A stretch of 64,000 nt of DNA from the NCBI GenBank assembly GCA_947498055.1, contig CANMJA010000024.1, positions 1 to 64,000 of the forward strand. The letters run 5' to 3'. The position numbers were made by a program, and so were the translations under genes. This document shows positions 1 to 8,586 of this stretch, in pieces. The notes under the pieces are model-generated. The model saw only the letters and a list, made by a program, of their open reading frames with translations. It was not told the DNA's origin and did not search any database. The stretch comes from an uncultured Tenacibaculum sp. Its GTDB lineage: Bacteria > Bacteroidota > Bacteroidia > Flavobacteriales > Flavobacteriaceae. The stretch's first letter is position 1, and every line of letters starts with the position of its first letter.

Positions 1-102
1 CTAAAAAGTGAAAAATACGAATCAAAAAATCAAAAAGCAAAAATAACTCTGTTCATTAAGGCTTTTGCAACGGTCTTTATATTTTATGAAAGTTTGTTAT
101 AG
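1..102 (+). CDS. possible 3' end of a truncated gene
   Basis: The first frame is open from the window edge to a TAG at 100-102 and gives about 33 residues with a Lys-rich part followed by a hydrophobic end (FIKAFATVFIFYESLL). It could be the C-terminus of a gene that starts outside the window. A terminator-like hairpin follows at 112-141, which fits a gene end here. There is too little sequence to name a family, and a chance open frame is possible in DNA this AT-rich. Confidence 0.3.
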   Translation, partial: LKSEKYESKNQKAKITLFIKAFATVFIFYESLL

Positions 103-111
103 GTATTACAT

Positions 112-141
112 AAAATAGACTGCCCAAAGACAGTCTATTTT
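112..141. terminator. bidirectional hairpin terminator
   Basis: AAAATAGACTG and CAGTCTATTTT form a perfect 11-bp stem around an 8-nt loop. A T-run lies on the + side and an A-run on the + 5' side, so it can terminate in both directions. It sits between the reading frame ending at 102 and the 3' end of the reverse-strand gene at 162. Confidence 0.7.
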
Positions 142-161
142 AAATAAGTTAGTGGATGCAT

Positions 162-887
162 TTAATCTCTTTTTATAATAGAACCAGATCCAACAGATTT
201 AATATCAACATATTTAGGGTCTCCTTTATAGTATATATTACCAGAGCCAGCTACATTTGCCTTAATCTTGTTTTTTACACTTACTTGAATATTGCCAGAA
301 CCAGCCAAACTTACTTTAAGTTCGCTAGTTGATAAATCGTATGCTTTTATATTACCAGACCCGCTAACAGAACATTTTAGATGGTCTGTTTGTCCTTGTA
401 AACTAATATTACCAGAACCTCCAATAGAACCTTGTATTGAATTTACTTTTACTTTCGCTTTTATAGTACCAGAACCACCAACAGAAAAAGATATTTTATT
501 ACCAGTAATAGTTTTTTTTGCAATAATATTACCAGAACCACCTAAAGATATAGCATTTATATCTTCAAAAGGAACAGTTATTGTAATTTTTTTGTTGGTT
601 TTTAGGTGTATGTTTTTTTTCGTTTTTATTTTCAAAGCACCATTTTTAACTTCAGTGATTATATAAGGTAAAATATTTTCTTCTCCTTCTAATGTAACTT
701 TTCCTTCTTTACCTTCTATAAGTAAAACTTCAAAAAAACCACTAAGATTAACTTGGTCAAAATTATTGATAGATCGAGTAATAGTTGTTGTTGTTTCATT
801 ACCATGTATTTTTTTGGTATTCCACCAGCTTTGTGAAAAAAGTGCTGAGTTAGATAAAATAAATAGGGTTAATAGTAATTTTCTCAT
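162..887 (-). CDS. GIN/DUF2807 adhesin-like exported protein
   Basis: This 241-aa protein has an N-terminal signal peptide of about 18 residues (hydrophobic core LLLTLFILSNSALFS). The rest is a beta-rich repeat domain: a G-S-G-(N/T/S)-I motif recurs seven times at roughly 20-residue spacing between about residues 115 and 237. That pattern is the hallmark of the GIN domain (DUF2807), annotated in Bacteroidetes as putative auto-transporter adhesin head. Such proteins are thought to fold as a right-handed beta-helix in the periplasm or at the surface, but their function is not established. It lies in the same orientation as the ECF cassette at 1593-3751, separated from it by a gene on the other strand, so operon membership is unlikely. 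There is no lipobox. Confidence 0.85.
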   Translation of the reverse strand: MRKLLLTLFILSNSALFSQSWWNTKKIHGNETTTTITRSINNFDQVNLSGFFEVLLIEGKEGKVTLEGEENILPYIITEVKNGALKIKTKKNIHLKTNKKITITVPFEDINAISLGGSGNIIAKKTITGNKISFSVGGSGTIKAKVKVNSIQGSIGGSGNISLQGQTDHLKCSVSGSGNIKAYDLSTSELKVSLAGSGNIQVSVKNKIKANVAGSGNIYYKGDPKYVDIKSVGSGSIIKRD

Positions 888-923
888 TTTTTATTCTATT
901 TTTAGGTTATTAATTTTTTATAA

Positions 924-1589
924 TTGACCAAAAAGAACATCGACAAAAAGGGAACTACTTTTTTAAAATTGCTATATATAATTATGGCTATTTCTGTTGT
1001 ATTTCCATTAATTTTTAAAGATGTTAATTTAGAGTTTATAATTAAGCTTATTGCTTTGTTTTCATTGTCTTTTTTGTATTTAGAAAAAACGAAGAAGGTT
1101 AATTATGTATATGTGTTGGTTTTATTACTTTCCATTTTGTCTGACTCTTTGTTTGTTTTTGAAGAAAGCTTTTATTATCCAGCATTATTTTTACTCATTG
1201 TAAATAGGTTTTTGTATATAATTATAATTAGACGATCTGTTTTATCTAAATTGTCTCCTCAATTTTTTTTCTATTCGCTTCCTTTTATACTAACTTTTAT
1301 TATGATTTATACATTACTTTTTGAGTATATAGCAAGAATACAAATCTCTGTATTAGTAATGGGAATAATATCTATTGTTTTAGTTTTCTTTACATTCTTA
1401 AACCTACTTAATAAAAATAATAAGAAAGCAAGGTATTTCTTTTTTGGTACTACTTTAATGCCTTTTGCAGATGTTTTAATGGCTATTTCTAGTTATATAG
1501 ACGAACATCTATTGTATGTTATTATTTATCATTTTTTATATTACATAGCAAGGTATTCTATATATAAATCAATGATTTTAAAAGGATGA
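924..1589 (+). CDS. YhhN/TMEM86-like integral membrane protein
   Basis: The protein has 221 aa from a TTG start at 924, or 201 aa from the in-frame ATG at 984. I cannot decide between them because there is no clear ribosome site. It is almost entirely hydrophobic, with about seven or eight predicted membrane spans. The layout, with an internal LLLSILSDSLF segment and a late FGTTLMPFADVLMA segment with polar residues inside helices, resembles the YhhN/TMEM86 family, whose eukaryotic members are lysoplasmalogenases. The family call rests on pattern recognition, and no catalytic residues can be confirmed by eye. It ends 3 bp before the convergent gene at 1593. Confidence 0.6.
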   Translation: MTKKNIDKKGTTFLKLLYIIMAISVVFPLIFKDVNLEFIIKLIALFSLSFLYLEKTKKVNYVYVLVLLLSILSDSLFVFEESFYYPALFLLIVNRFLYIIIIRRSVLSKLSPQFFFYSLPFILTFIMIYTLLFEYIARIQISVLVMGIISIVLVFFTFLNLLNKNNKKARYFFFGTTLMPFADVLMAISSYIDEHLLYVIIYHFLYYIARYSIYKSMILKG

Positions 1590-1592
1590 AAA

Positions 1593-2681
1593 TTAATCAT
1601 TTAATTTTAGCGATACACCACCATAACTAGAATTTATTTGAATCGTAGATGTATTATTACTACCATTACCAAAATTACCTTCATAATGTTTTTTCGACCC
1701 TTTTTCTATAGATTTTACTATTTGTAAAATATCATTATTTGGGTGTTTAAAACCTGCATAACTTAAGTCAATTAAAAAAGTAAAGTTGTTTTTAGATGAA
1801 GTTCCTATTTTTACACCAGTATAGCTAGCATCTATGTCTATTTTATTAAAACCTTTAGCTACATCTTTAATTTTTAAGCTACCATAATCTACATTAATAA
1901 CAAGGTCTTTTTTAACAGTGCCTATATTTAGTCCGGCATAATCTAGTTTGCCATTAATATAATTAGCTTCTTTTATAGCGACACTTCCATAATCACAATT
2001 AAAATTTATTGCATTTGTTTGTCCAATTTTTACTGTGGTATAATCGGCATTAACTTTTAACTCTTCACTATTATTAATAGATATTTTAGAATAATCGGCA
2101 TTAACATTACCAGATTTTAAGAAATTAATAGTAGAATTACCACAATAATCTAAATTAATAGAATTGTCTTTATTCAATAATTTTTCAACTTGAATAGTAC
2201 CATAGTCGCAATCAATATTTGCCTTACCTTCAAGAATATCTAAATCAATATTACCATATTTGTTATGTAAATCTGCATTATTGGTAATAGGCATTTTAAT
2301 GTAATAATTAATTTTATAACTAATATTTTTAGAATTATTACCCCACCAACTCCAGCTAGATTTTGCTTTTTCAATTCTAGTTCTAGCCTCCACTAAGCTT
2401 TCATTTGCTTCAAAATCAATATGAATAGTATTTAGTTTTTCGTTTACTTTATCTAAGTTTCCACCTTTTACAATAATCTTCACATCAATTTCTATAATGT
2501 TTTTATCCCAAGTAGTAACATTAACAGCTCCGTACTTATTTTTTATATATAGAGTGGCATTACTTTTTACATTAAACTTTTTACTAATAGTTTTAGTTTT
2601 TTCGTGCTTTTTAATGTCACTAGCAGCAATAGCAAATGGAATTAAAAAGAATATTAATAGTATTTTATTAAATAATTTCAT
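1593..2681 (-). CDS. exported DUF4097-like beta-repeat protein, last gene of ECF cassette 1
   Basis: The protein has 362 aa and a signal peptide of about 20 residues (LLIFFLIPFAIAA). From about residue 135 onward, roughly ten short repeats are built around a D/S-Y-x-G/A/T motif (DYGTIQ, DYSKIS, DYTTVKIG, DYAGLNIG, DYGSLKI, SYTGVKIG, SYGGVSL), as expected of a parallel beta-helix or DUF4097/GIN-like fold. An earlier part (YIKNKYGAVNVTTWDKNIIEID) matches the protein at 28350 (VIDVNTRHSDIEIETWNKNKVVIE), so the two are paralogous third members of ECF cassettes. It overlaps the anti-sigma gene by 14 bp, which indicates translational coupling. A periplasmic or surface location is inferred. Confidence 0.75.
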   Translation of the reverse strand: MKLFNKILLIFFLIPFAIAASDIKKHEKTKTISKKFNVKSNATLYIKNKYGAVNVTTWDKNIIEIDVKIIVKGGNLDKVNEKLNTIHIDFEANESLVEARTRIEKAKSSWSWWGNNSKNISYKINYYIKMPITNNADLHNKYGNIDLDILEGKANIDCDYGTIQVEKLLNKDNSINLDYCGNSTINFLKSGNVNADYSKISINNSEELKVNADYTTVKIGQTNAINFNCDYGSVAIKEANYINGKLDYAGLNIGTVKKDLVINVDYGSLKIKDVAKGFNKIDIDASYTGVKIGTSSKNNFTFLIDLSYAGFKHPNNDILQIVKSIEKGSKKHYEGNFGNGSNNTSTIQINSSYGGVSLKLND

Positions 2682-3195
2682 CGAATTGTTTATTTTTTTT
2701 TGCAGGGTTTTTTATAAAATCTAATTGAAATAGTAAACTTTCAAGTATTTGTAATCTTTGTTGGTAATTACCTATCATACTTTGTATAATTTGTTTTTCA
2801 TTACCAATATTTTTCAGTTCTTTTCTGAAATTTTTAAACTGATCTTCTAATTCTTCTATTTGTTCTAAAGCATCTTCTATGATACTTTCTGTTTCAATAT
2901 TTCTATGACCTTCAATTTCTTTTAACTCTTGATTAATAGTGTTAATAAAAAATAATTCTGTTTCTGCCATTTCAGAAGATATAAGGTTGTCATTTTCTTT
3001 AAAAGTACTACCTAAATAAAAACCTATAAGTAATAATATTGAAGCAGCTATAGATAACCATTTCCAAGAAAAATTAGATTTTTTATTGTTTTTTTGTCTG
3101 TTTAGTTTTCTTAAGAATCGATCTTCATGCCCTACTTCTGTTTCATGAATATCAAAATCATTTTCTAAAACAAATTTTCTCAATTTATCTTCCAT
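2668..3195 (-). CDS. putative anti-sigma factor, single-pass membrane protein
   Basis: The protein has about 175 aa from the ATG at 3195; upstream in-frame ATGs at 3201 and 3216 are alternatives. It has a cytoplasmic N-terminal region of about 45 residues, one membrane span (WLSIAASILLLIGFYLGS), and a Glu/Lys-rich helical periplasmic part that probably forms a coiled coil. It overlaps the sigma gene upstream and the surface-protein gene downstream, the normal arrangement of an ECF sigma/anti-sigma unit. The segment EMAETELFFINTINQELKEIE aligns with EMQKIENYYLTAINYEIASLE in the protein at 27812, so these are paralogues. There is no zinc-finger (ZAS) motif. The anti-sigma role is inferred from position and topology. 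Confidence 0.7.
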   Translation of the reverse strand: MEDKLRKFVLENDFDIHETEVGHEDRFLRKLNRQKNNKKSNFSWKWLSIAASILLLIGFYLGSTFKENDNLISSEMAETELFFINTINQELKEIEGHRNIETESIIEDALEQIEELEDQFKNFRKELKNIGNEKQIIQSMIGNYQQRLQILESLLFQLDFIKNPAKKNKQFDEII

Positions 3196-3751
3196 TTGCA
3201 TTGATTTGTTTTTCATTTTGGGTTAATATTCCTTTTAATTTATTTTTTGCTCTAGAAATAGTAGTTCTTACATTTTCATTACTATAATTTAGTATTTGAG
3301 CAATTTCTTCATTATCATATCCCTCTATCAAACTTAAAGTTAAAATAATCCTGTAATTATCTTTTAAGCTGTTAATAGCACTCAGTATATCTTTTGTATT
3401 TAAAGTGTTATAATTAACGTTAGTTACTTCTTCTACATCATTAGTAACGATTTCCATTTTAACTTCATTGTATCTATTATTCTTTTTTAGTTGTGTTAAA
3501 CTCTTATTAATTACAATTCTTTTTAACCAAGCTCCAAAAGTAACTTCCTCTTTAAAATCGTTTAATTTTGTAAAAGCAGATAAAAATGCTTCTTGCATTA
3601 AATCTTCGGCTTCAAATTCATTTTTTAAAATGCGTAATGCAGAATTATACATGGCTTTATAGTACAATTTATATAATTGCATTTGTGCAGCCGAATCGTT
3701 CCTTTTACAACTCTTAATGAGTTTGTTTATATGTGAGTTTGGTGTTTTCAA
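3185..3751 (-). CDS. ECF-type RNA polymerase sigma factor (cassette 1)
   Basis: The protein has 188 aa, typical of ECF sigma factors. Region 2 spans about residues 20-95, with the core-binding signature AEDLMQEAFLSAF and the -10-recognition helix FGAWLKRIVINKSL. Region 4 spans about residues 125-180 and has a helix-turn-helix (GYDNEEIAQILNYSNENVRTTISRAKNKL). It is first in a three-gene unit that reads leftward, with overlapping genes. A candidate ECF promoter lies at 3770-3798, about 20 bp upstream, and resembles the one before the paralogue at 27271, which suggests autoregulation. The inducing signal is unknown. Confidence 0.93.
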   Translation of the reverse strand: MKTPNSHINKLIKSCKRNDSAAQMQLYKLYYKAMYNSALRILKNEFEAEDLMQEAFLSAFTKLNDFKEEVTFGAWLKRIVINKSLTQLKKNNRYNEVKMEIVTNDVEEVTNVNYNTLNTKDILSAINSLKDNYRIILTLSLIEGYDNEEIAQILNYSNENVRTTISRAKNKLKGILTQNEKQINANGR

Positions 3752-3769
3752 TTCTAGTTAATCTACTTC

Positions 3770-3798
3770 AAAGACCTAAGAAAAAAAAAGATGTTACA
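3770..3798 (-). promoter_or_regulatory. candidate ECF-sigma promoter of cassette 1
   Basis: Read on the minus strand, TGTAAC is followed after 17 nt by GTCTTT, which ends 18 nt before the sigma ATG. The same arrangement (TGCAAC, 17 nt, GTCTTT, 18 nt to ATG) precedes the paralogous sigma gene at 27271. AAC in -35 and GTC in -10 are usual ECF promoter features. Confidence 0.5.
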
Positions 3799-3891
3799 CT
3801 TTTTTAAATTTTTATTTTAAAAAAAATAATAATAGAAAGGTATTAATTAATTTAAGAGAATAAAAAATAAAAGATTATTATATTTGGCATA

Positions 3892-4758
3892 ATGATTGAA
3901 AATGTTAAAATCATAGAGTGTCCAAGAGACGCAATGCAAGGAATAAAAAGCCATTTTATTCCTACAGAGTTAAAAGCTGTATATATAAATTCGTTATTAA
4001 AAGTAGGTTTTGATACCATTGATTTTGGAAGCTTTGTTTCGCCAAAAGCAATACCACAAATGAAAGATACAGCAGAAGTACTTAGTAAGTTAGATTTATC
4101 TACTACAAATAGTAAATTATTAGCTATAGTAGCAAATGTAAGAGGAGCAAATGATGCATGTGTTTTTGAAGAAATAGATTATTTAGGGTATCCTTTTTCT
4201 ATTTCTGAAAATTTTCAAATGAGAAATACGCATAAAACGATAGCAGAATCGGTTGATATATTAAAAGATATTTTAAATATAGCGAACAGAAATAATAAAA
4301 AAGTAGTAGCTTATTTATCAATGGGATTTGGAAATCCTTACGGAGATCCTTGGAATGTAGAAATTGTAGCAAGTTGGACAGAAAAACTTGCAAATATGGG
4401 GGTAAAAATTGTATCTTTGTCAGACACAGTAGGTAGTTCAACCCCAAAAGTAATAGACTATCTATTTTCAAGTTTAATCCCAAACCATCCAAATATTGAA
4501 TTTGGAGCTCATTTGCATACAACGCCGACCACATGGTTTGAAAAGGTAGATAGTGCATACAAAGCAGGATGTAGAAGATTCGATGGAGCAATAAAAGGAT
4601 ATGGTGGGTGCCCAATGGCAAAGGACGATTTAACTGGAAATATGCCTACAGAGAAAATGTTGTCTTATTTTACAACTAATAAAATAGAAACAAATGTTAA
4701 ACCTATGAGTTTTGAAAGTTCATATAATAAAGCTTTAGACGTTTTTAATCATATATAA
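3892..4758 (+). CDS. mvaB: hydroxymethylglutaryl-CoA lyase
   Basis: This 288-aa enzyme cleaves HMG-CoA to acetyl-CoA and acetoacetate, the last step of leucine degradation. It is a DRE-TIM-metallolyase TIM barrel. Visible family motifs are the N-terminal ECPRDAMQG with catalytic Arg12 and metal-binding Asp13, SLSDTVGSSTP, the metal-binding HLH pair at His207/His209, and the glycine-rich loop YGGCPMAKDDLTGN with the active-site Cys240. The length is close to that of bacterial lyases (about 290-300 aa). No other leucine-degradation gene lies nearby, and the gene is followed after 8 bp by the metalloprotease-like gene. The start ATG has an AT-rich leader and no convincing Shine-Dalgarno. Confidence 0.93.
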   Translation: MIENVKIIECPRDAMQGIKSHFIPTELKAVYINSLLKVGFDTIDFGSFVSPKAIPQMKDTAEVLSKLDLSTTNSKLLAIVANVRGANDACVFEEIDYLGYPFSISENFQMRNTHKTIAESVDILKDILNIANRNNKKVVAYLSMGFGNPYGDPWNVEIVASWTEKLANMGVKIVSLSDTVGSSTPKVIDYLFSSLIPNHPNIEFGAHLHTTPTTWFEKVDSAYKAGCRRFDGAIKGYGGCPMAKDDLTGNMPTEKMLSYFTTNKIETNVKPMSFESSYNKALDVFNHI

Positions 4759-4766
4759 AATTTTAA

Positions 4767-5588
4767 ATGAAGTTTAGTTTTTTAATAGTATTCTTTTTTA
4801 GTTTTTCACTTAAATCTAATATTTCTCCCCCAACAGAAGGAGAAACTTTAGGTACTTGGGATATTAAAAATGGAATTTTTATAGAAAACAACGATGAAGA
4901 AACTAGCATAGCTCGTTATAATTGGAATGTGTTTTATAACATTTTTCCTAAGAGAATTACTCAGAAGTACATTAAGAAGTTAGTCTTAATGACGGATGGA
5001 GAAGATGAAAAAACAGGAGCTTTAGGAGCATTAAATGATAAAAATACAGAATGGCAACTAGTTTTAGATCCTATAGATGTTGATTTTACAAGTAGAGATG
5101 AAACAAGAATTAGCCAGTCAATATATACCTTAGTCCATGAATTTGGGCACCTTCTTACCCTAAATAACACGCAAATTAAACCAATACAAGGTTCAAAGAA
5201 AGAGCAAAATCCAAATGAACCTTATGTAACTTTAGAAGGAATGACTATTAAAAAAAGTTATCTAAATAAATTTGTAAATGAATTTTGGGATGGTACTTTA
5301 TTAAAAGAATGGGACTTTATTCAAAGAAATTATTGTTATACAGAACAAAAAAGTTGCTTAGAGAAATTATATGGTTTATATAAAGATAATTATACCGATT
5401 TTTTAACAGATTATGCTGCAGAAAGTCCAGAAGAAGACATTGCTGAAAGTTGGACCGCTTTTGTTCTTGGAGAAAAAATTGAGAACCCAGAAACAATAGC
5501 AGAAAGAAAAATTAATTTCTTTTATCAATTTGAAGAATTAGTTTATTATCGAAAAGTAATTCGTAAGAATAAAAAGAGATACGAATAA
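4767..5588 (+). CDS. exported protein with HExxH zinc-protease motif
   Basis: The protein has 273 aa. A hydrophobic N-terminus (FSFLIVFFFSFSL) looks like a signal peptide. The central motif YTLVHEFGHLLTLN has HEFGH at residues 124-128, the classic gluzincin zinc-binding helix. A later acidic segment (ESPEEDIAESWTAFVLGE) could supply the third zinc ligand, a Glu about 90 residues on. I do not recognise a named family; it resembles orphan Bacteroidetes putative zinc-binding metallopeptidases. It is 8 bp downstream of mvaB and 18 bp upstream of the nucleotidase gene, so co-transcription is likely, but no common pathway is apparent. Its substrate is unknown. Confidence 0.6.
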   Translation: MKFSFLIVFFFSFSLKSNISPPTEGETLGTWDIKNGIFIENNDEETSIARYNWNVFYNIFPKRITQKYIKKLVLMTDGEDEKTGALGALNDKNTEWQLVLDPIDVDFTSRDETRISQSIYTLVHEFGHLLTLNNTQIKPIQGSKKEQNPNEPYVTLEGMTIKKSYLNKFVNEFWDGTLLKEWDFIQRNYCYTEQKSCLEKLYGLYKDNYTDFLTDYAAESPEEDIAESWTAFVLGEKIENPETIAERKINFFYQFEELVYYRKVIRKNKKRYE

Positions 5589-5606
5589 ATACCATATAGT
5601 TTTGCT

Positions 5607-7160
5607 GTGAAATATATCAAATTTTCTACCATTTTAATCGCATTTTTAGTTCTAATATCTTGTAAAACATCTACAGATGTACTCACTTCAAGTAAAGAAT
5701 ATAAATTTGAAAAGCAACCAGATAAAATTTATTTTACGATCATACAATTAAATGATGTGTATGAAATTTCTCCTGTACAAAATAACAAGTACGGAGGTAT
5801 GGCTAGGGTAGAAACATTGCATAAAAAACTATTAGAAGAAAACCCTAATACCATGCTAATGCTAGCGGGTGATTTTTTAAATCCTTCTTTGTTAGGAACA
5901 CTTAAAGTAGATGGAGAGAGAGTTAGAGGAAAACAAATGGTAGAAGTAATGAATGCAATGAATTTCGACTTAGTAGCTTTTGGTAATCATGAATTTGATT
6001 TAAGTTATGATCATCTTCAAAACAGACTAAATCAAAGTAATTTTGAATGGATTTCGTCTAATGTTTTTCATAAGAATAAAGGGCGAAACAATTTTTTTCA
6101 TAAAGTAATTGAAGGAAAAAAAGAAACAGTAAATGAAACTTATATCCAAGAATATAATGTAAATGGAAATAAAGTTAAAATTGGATTTATTAGTGTTTGT
6201 ATTCCTTCTAACCCAAAAAGTTATGTGGCATATTCCGATATGTTTATAGAAGCAGAAAGAACCTATAAAGAATTAAAAGAAAAAGTAGATATTGTTTTAG
6301 GTTTAACACATGTAACAATAGAAAATGATATAGAAATAGCCAAAATGCTACCTAATATTCCTTTAATAATGGGAGGGCATGAACATACCAATACTTATAA
6401 AAAAATTGGAAATACGGTTATAACAAAAGCAGATGCAAATGCTAAAACAGTTTATATTCATAGATTTGAATATAATCCTGTAACTAAAAAAACAAATATA
6501 AAATCAGAACTTAAAACAATAAGCGATCAAATTTCTTCAGATGTAGAAGTAGATAAAATAGTTCAAAAATGGCAAAACATTCTTAATCTTAAAATTAAAG
6601 AAGTAGTAGCCAAACCTAATGAAAAAATATACGATGCAAAAATTCCTTTAGAGGCTAGAGATACTCCAATTAGATCTGTACAAACTAATATGGGACATAT
6701 GATAGCCAAGTCAATGAGTTTTGCATACGACGATAGTACTATAGATTGTGCTTTTGTTAATGGAGGTTCTATTAGAATAGATGATAAATTGTTTGGAGCT
6801 ATTTCTGCAGTAGATATTTTTAGAGTATTGCCTTATGGAGGAACAGTTTTAAAAGTTAAAATGAAAGGAAGCTTGTTAAAAAAAGTGTTGGATTTTGGAA
6901 ATTCAGCTTCAGGAACAGGAGCTTATTTACAACTATATAATGCTACTAAAAATAAAGAGAAAGGGTGGGTTATTAAAGATAAAGCTATAGATCTTAATAA
7001 GATATATACCATTGCTACTTCCGATTTTTTACTAAAAGGTTTTGATATTCCATTTCTAAAAAAATCTAACTCAGATGTTTTAGAAGTGTATCACCCAACT
7101 GCGAAAGAGATTTCTTATGATGTAAGAAAAAGTGTCATAGAGTTCTTAAAATCTAGGTAA
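5607..7160 (+). CDS. 5'-nucleotidase/UshA-like metallophosphoesterase lipoprotein
   Basis: The protein has 517 aa from a GTG start; the signal peptide begins there and no nearer ATG fits. The lipobox VLISC puts the lipid-anchored cysteine at position 19. The metallophosphatase domain shows the ordered motifs QLNDVYEI, AGDFLNPS, FGNHEFD, GLTHVT and GGHEHTN. The C-terminal 5'-nucleotidase domain (about residues 330-500) contains FVNGGSIR and a late substrate-pocket region. Family members hydrolyse nucleotide monophosphates, UDP-sugars or 2',3'-cyclic nucleotides in the periplasm. The first DxH motif reads DVY, a variation seen in some homologues, so activity should not be taken for granted. Confidence 0.85.
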   Translation: MKYIKFSTILIAFLVLISCKTSTDVLTSSKEYKFEKQPDKIYFTIIQLNDVYEISPVQNNKYGGMARVETLHKKLLEENPNTMLMLAGDFLNPSLLGTLKVDGERVRGKQMVEVMNAMNFDLVAFGNHEFDLSYDHLQNRLNQSNFEWISSNVFHKNKGRNNFFHKVIEGKKETVNETYIQEYNVNGNKVKIGFISVCIPSNPKSYVAYSDMFIEAERTYKELKEKVDIVLGLTHVTIENDIEIAKMLPNIPLIMGGHEHTNTYKKIGNTVITKADANAKTVYIHRFEYNPVTKKTNIKSELKTISDQISSDVEVDKIVQKWQNILNLKIKEVVAKPNEKIYDAKIPLEARDTPIRSVQTNMGHMIAKSMSFAYDDSTIDCAFVNGGSIRIDDKLFGAISAVDIFRVLPYGGTVLKVKMKGSLLKKVLDFGNSASGTGAYLQLYNATKNKEKGWVIKDKAIDLNKIYTIATSDFLLKGFDIPFLKKSNSDVLEVYHPTAKEISYDVRKSVIEFLKSR

Positions 7161-7263
7161 TTAAATATAGTCTTTATATCAGTGCCTTACCGTTATTTAT
7201 AATAATTTCTTATTGGTTAATAAAGTAGAATATATTCACAGAAATATCTACTTCCTTATTTTT

Positions 7264-7282
7264 ATTTAAAATAAATCTAAAT
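7264..7282. promoter_or_regulatory. Fur-like dyad upstream of the iron-type locus
   Basis: ATTTAAAATAAATCTAAAT is an imperfect 19-bp inverted repeat centred just 4 bp upstream of the -33 element. It resembles the generic Fur box shape (TAGAAT-N-ATTCTA with AT-rich arms). A similar dyad, ATTTAAAATTAATCTTAAT, lies at 7325-7343, between the -7 element and the start codon. Confidence 0.4.
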
Positions 7283-7286
7283 AAAT

Positions 7287-7317
7287 TTTGTAAAACATTT
7301 TTTCGATTATATATTTG
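7287..7317 (+). promoter_or_regulatory. Bacteroidetes-type promoter (-33 TTTG, -7 TATATTTG)
   Basis: TTTG at 7287-7290 and TATATTTG at 7310-7317 are separated by exactly 19 bp, matching the Bacteroidetes housekeeping consensus TTTG-N19-TAnnTTTG. It is placed to drive the DUF4856 gene at 7347, with Fur-like dyads on both sides. Confidence 0.7.
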
Positions 7318-7324
7318 CCTCATT

Positions 7325-7343
7325 ATTTAAAATTAATCTTAAT
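7325..7343. promoter_or_regulatory. second Fur-like dyad
   Basis: ATTTAAAATTAATCTTAAT is a near copy of the dyad at 7264-7282 and lies at the expected transcript start and leader, directly before the start codon at 7347. A repressor bound here would block initiation. Confidence 0.35.
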
Positions 7344-7346
7344 AAA

Positions 7347-8549
7347 ATGAATAAAGTAATTTTATCTGCGTTAGTATTAAGCGCAGTTGCATTTGTATCA
7401 TGTTCAGAAGATAAAGAACCTATTGTAGATCAAACAGTAACAATTCCAGATACGTATAAATTTGAAAGAAATAATGTTAGTACGGTGAGTTATTCAGGAC
7501 AAACTACTCGTATTAAAATGGGAGAAGAGCTAATAGGAGCTTTAAAAAAGAGAGAAAGTACTTTAGACCAATTAAATGGAATGTTTGCGCATAAAGAGGG
7601 AGATAACGATTTTTCTGATGCCGATTTAAATGCTTCTTCTAAAAGTGTTAGAAGTAAAACCGCAGCATCTAGAGATTTCTTTTCGGATAATAGTACAGAA
7701 GCAAACGCTATAAAAGCCAAATTTGATGGATGGATTAAAGAACAGGTTGAAGATGTTTTTCCAAAATGGGAAGATGCTGCTGAAGCAGGTAAGGCTGGGC
7801 AAATTCAAGAAAATGGAGGAGGATCTGTTCGTTATGTAAATGCAAAAGGATTAGAATTAAACCAAGCAATTAATAAAGGTTTAATAGGAGGTTTAATGGT
7901 AGACCAAATGTTAAATAATTATTTAGGTGTAAATGTTTTAGATGAAGCTAATAATGTAGCAGAAAACGATGCTAATACTCTTGCTTCAGAAAAAAATTAC
8001 ACAACAATGGAGCATAAATGGGACGAAGCGTTTGGATACTTATATGGAACAGATAATGCAGAAAACCCTCAATTAGGGGCAGATAGTTTTTTAAGTAAAT
8101 ATATTGCTAGAGTAGAAGCAGATGCCGATTTTACTGGAATAGCGGACGAAATTTACAATGCTTTTAAATTAGGAAGAGCTGCAATTGTTGCAAAAAATTA
8201 CAAGGTAAGAGATGAACAAGCTAAAATAATTAGAGATGCAGTTTCTAAAGTAATTGCTGTAAGAGCTATTTTTTATTTACAGCAAGGTAAAGCAAATTTA
8301 ACGAAAGACAAAGCTTCTGCTTTTCACGATTTATCAGAAGGTTTTGGATTTATAGAATCTTTACGATTTACTAGAAATACGAATACTAATGTTGCTGAAT
8401 CACATTTAAATGCAGTAGAAATTAAAGAATTTACTGATGTTTTATTAGAAGGTAATGGTTTTTGGGATGTAACAGAAGTTGAATTAGACGATATTTCAGA
8501 AAAAATAGGAACTGCTTTTGGTATTGATGTTGCTAAAGCAGCTAATTAA
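7347..8549 (+). CDS. DUF4856 family lipoprotein of an imelysin-type iron locus
   Basis: The protein has 400 aa with lipobox AFVSC, giving an acylated Cys19 and an outer-membrane lipoprotein. The domain begins around residue 35 with PDTYKFERNNVSTVSYSGQTTRI, the conserved opening of DUF4856. The rest is mostly helical and includes an AKGLELNQAINKGLIGGLMVDQML segment typical of the family. DUF4856 proteins regularly sit beside imelysin-like proteins and TonB receptors in Flavobacteriia, and a role in iron or metal acquisition is inferred from that linkage. The gene is flanked by two Fur-like dyads upstream and a terminator hairpin downstream, so it can be made in excess of the rest of the locus. 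Confidence 0.85.
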   Translation: MNKVILSALVLSAVAFVSCSEDKEPIVDQTVTIPDTYKFERNNVSTVSYSGQTTRIKMGEELIGALKKRESTLDQLNGMFAHKEGDNDFSDADLNASSKSVRSKTAASRDFFSDNSTEANAIKAKFDGWIKEQVEDVFPKWEDAAEAGKAGQIQENGGGSVRYVNAKGLELNQAINKGLIGGLMVDQMLNNYLGVNVLDEANNVAENDANTLASEKNYTTMEHKWDEAFGYLYGTDNAENPQLGADSFLSKYIARVEADADFTGIADEIYNAFKLGRAAIVAKNYKVRDEQAKIIRDAVSKVIAVRAIFYLQQGKANLTKDKASAFHDLSEGFGFIESLRFTRNTNTNVAESHLNAVEIKEFTDVLLEGNGFWDVTEVELDDISEKIGTAFGIDVAKAAN

Positions 8550-8566
8550 TTAGAATTATTCTTAAT
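8549..8566. promoter_or_regulatory. Fur-like dyad after the DUF4856 gene
   Basis: ATTAGAATTATTCTTAAT is an almost perfect inverted repeat (ATTAGAAT / ATTCTTAAT) and is the best match in the window to a TAGAAT-N-ATTCTA Fur core. It sits at the stop codon of the DUF4856 gene, about 45 bp upstream of the -7 element for the imelysin gene. Confidence 0.4.
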
Positions 8567-8586
8567 AAAAATAATTTTATAAAAAG

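Noticed and set aside
292..666. 124-codon + strand open frame rich in Pro and Ile
   Set aside because: It is the antisense of the GSGN repeats of the GIN-domain gene; repeats give long opposite frames. No signal or start context.
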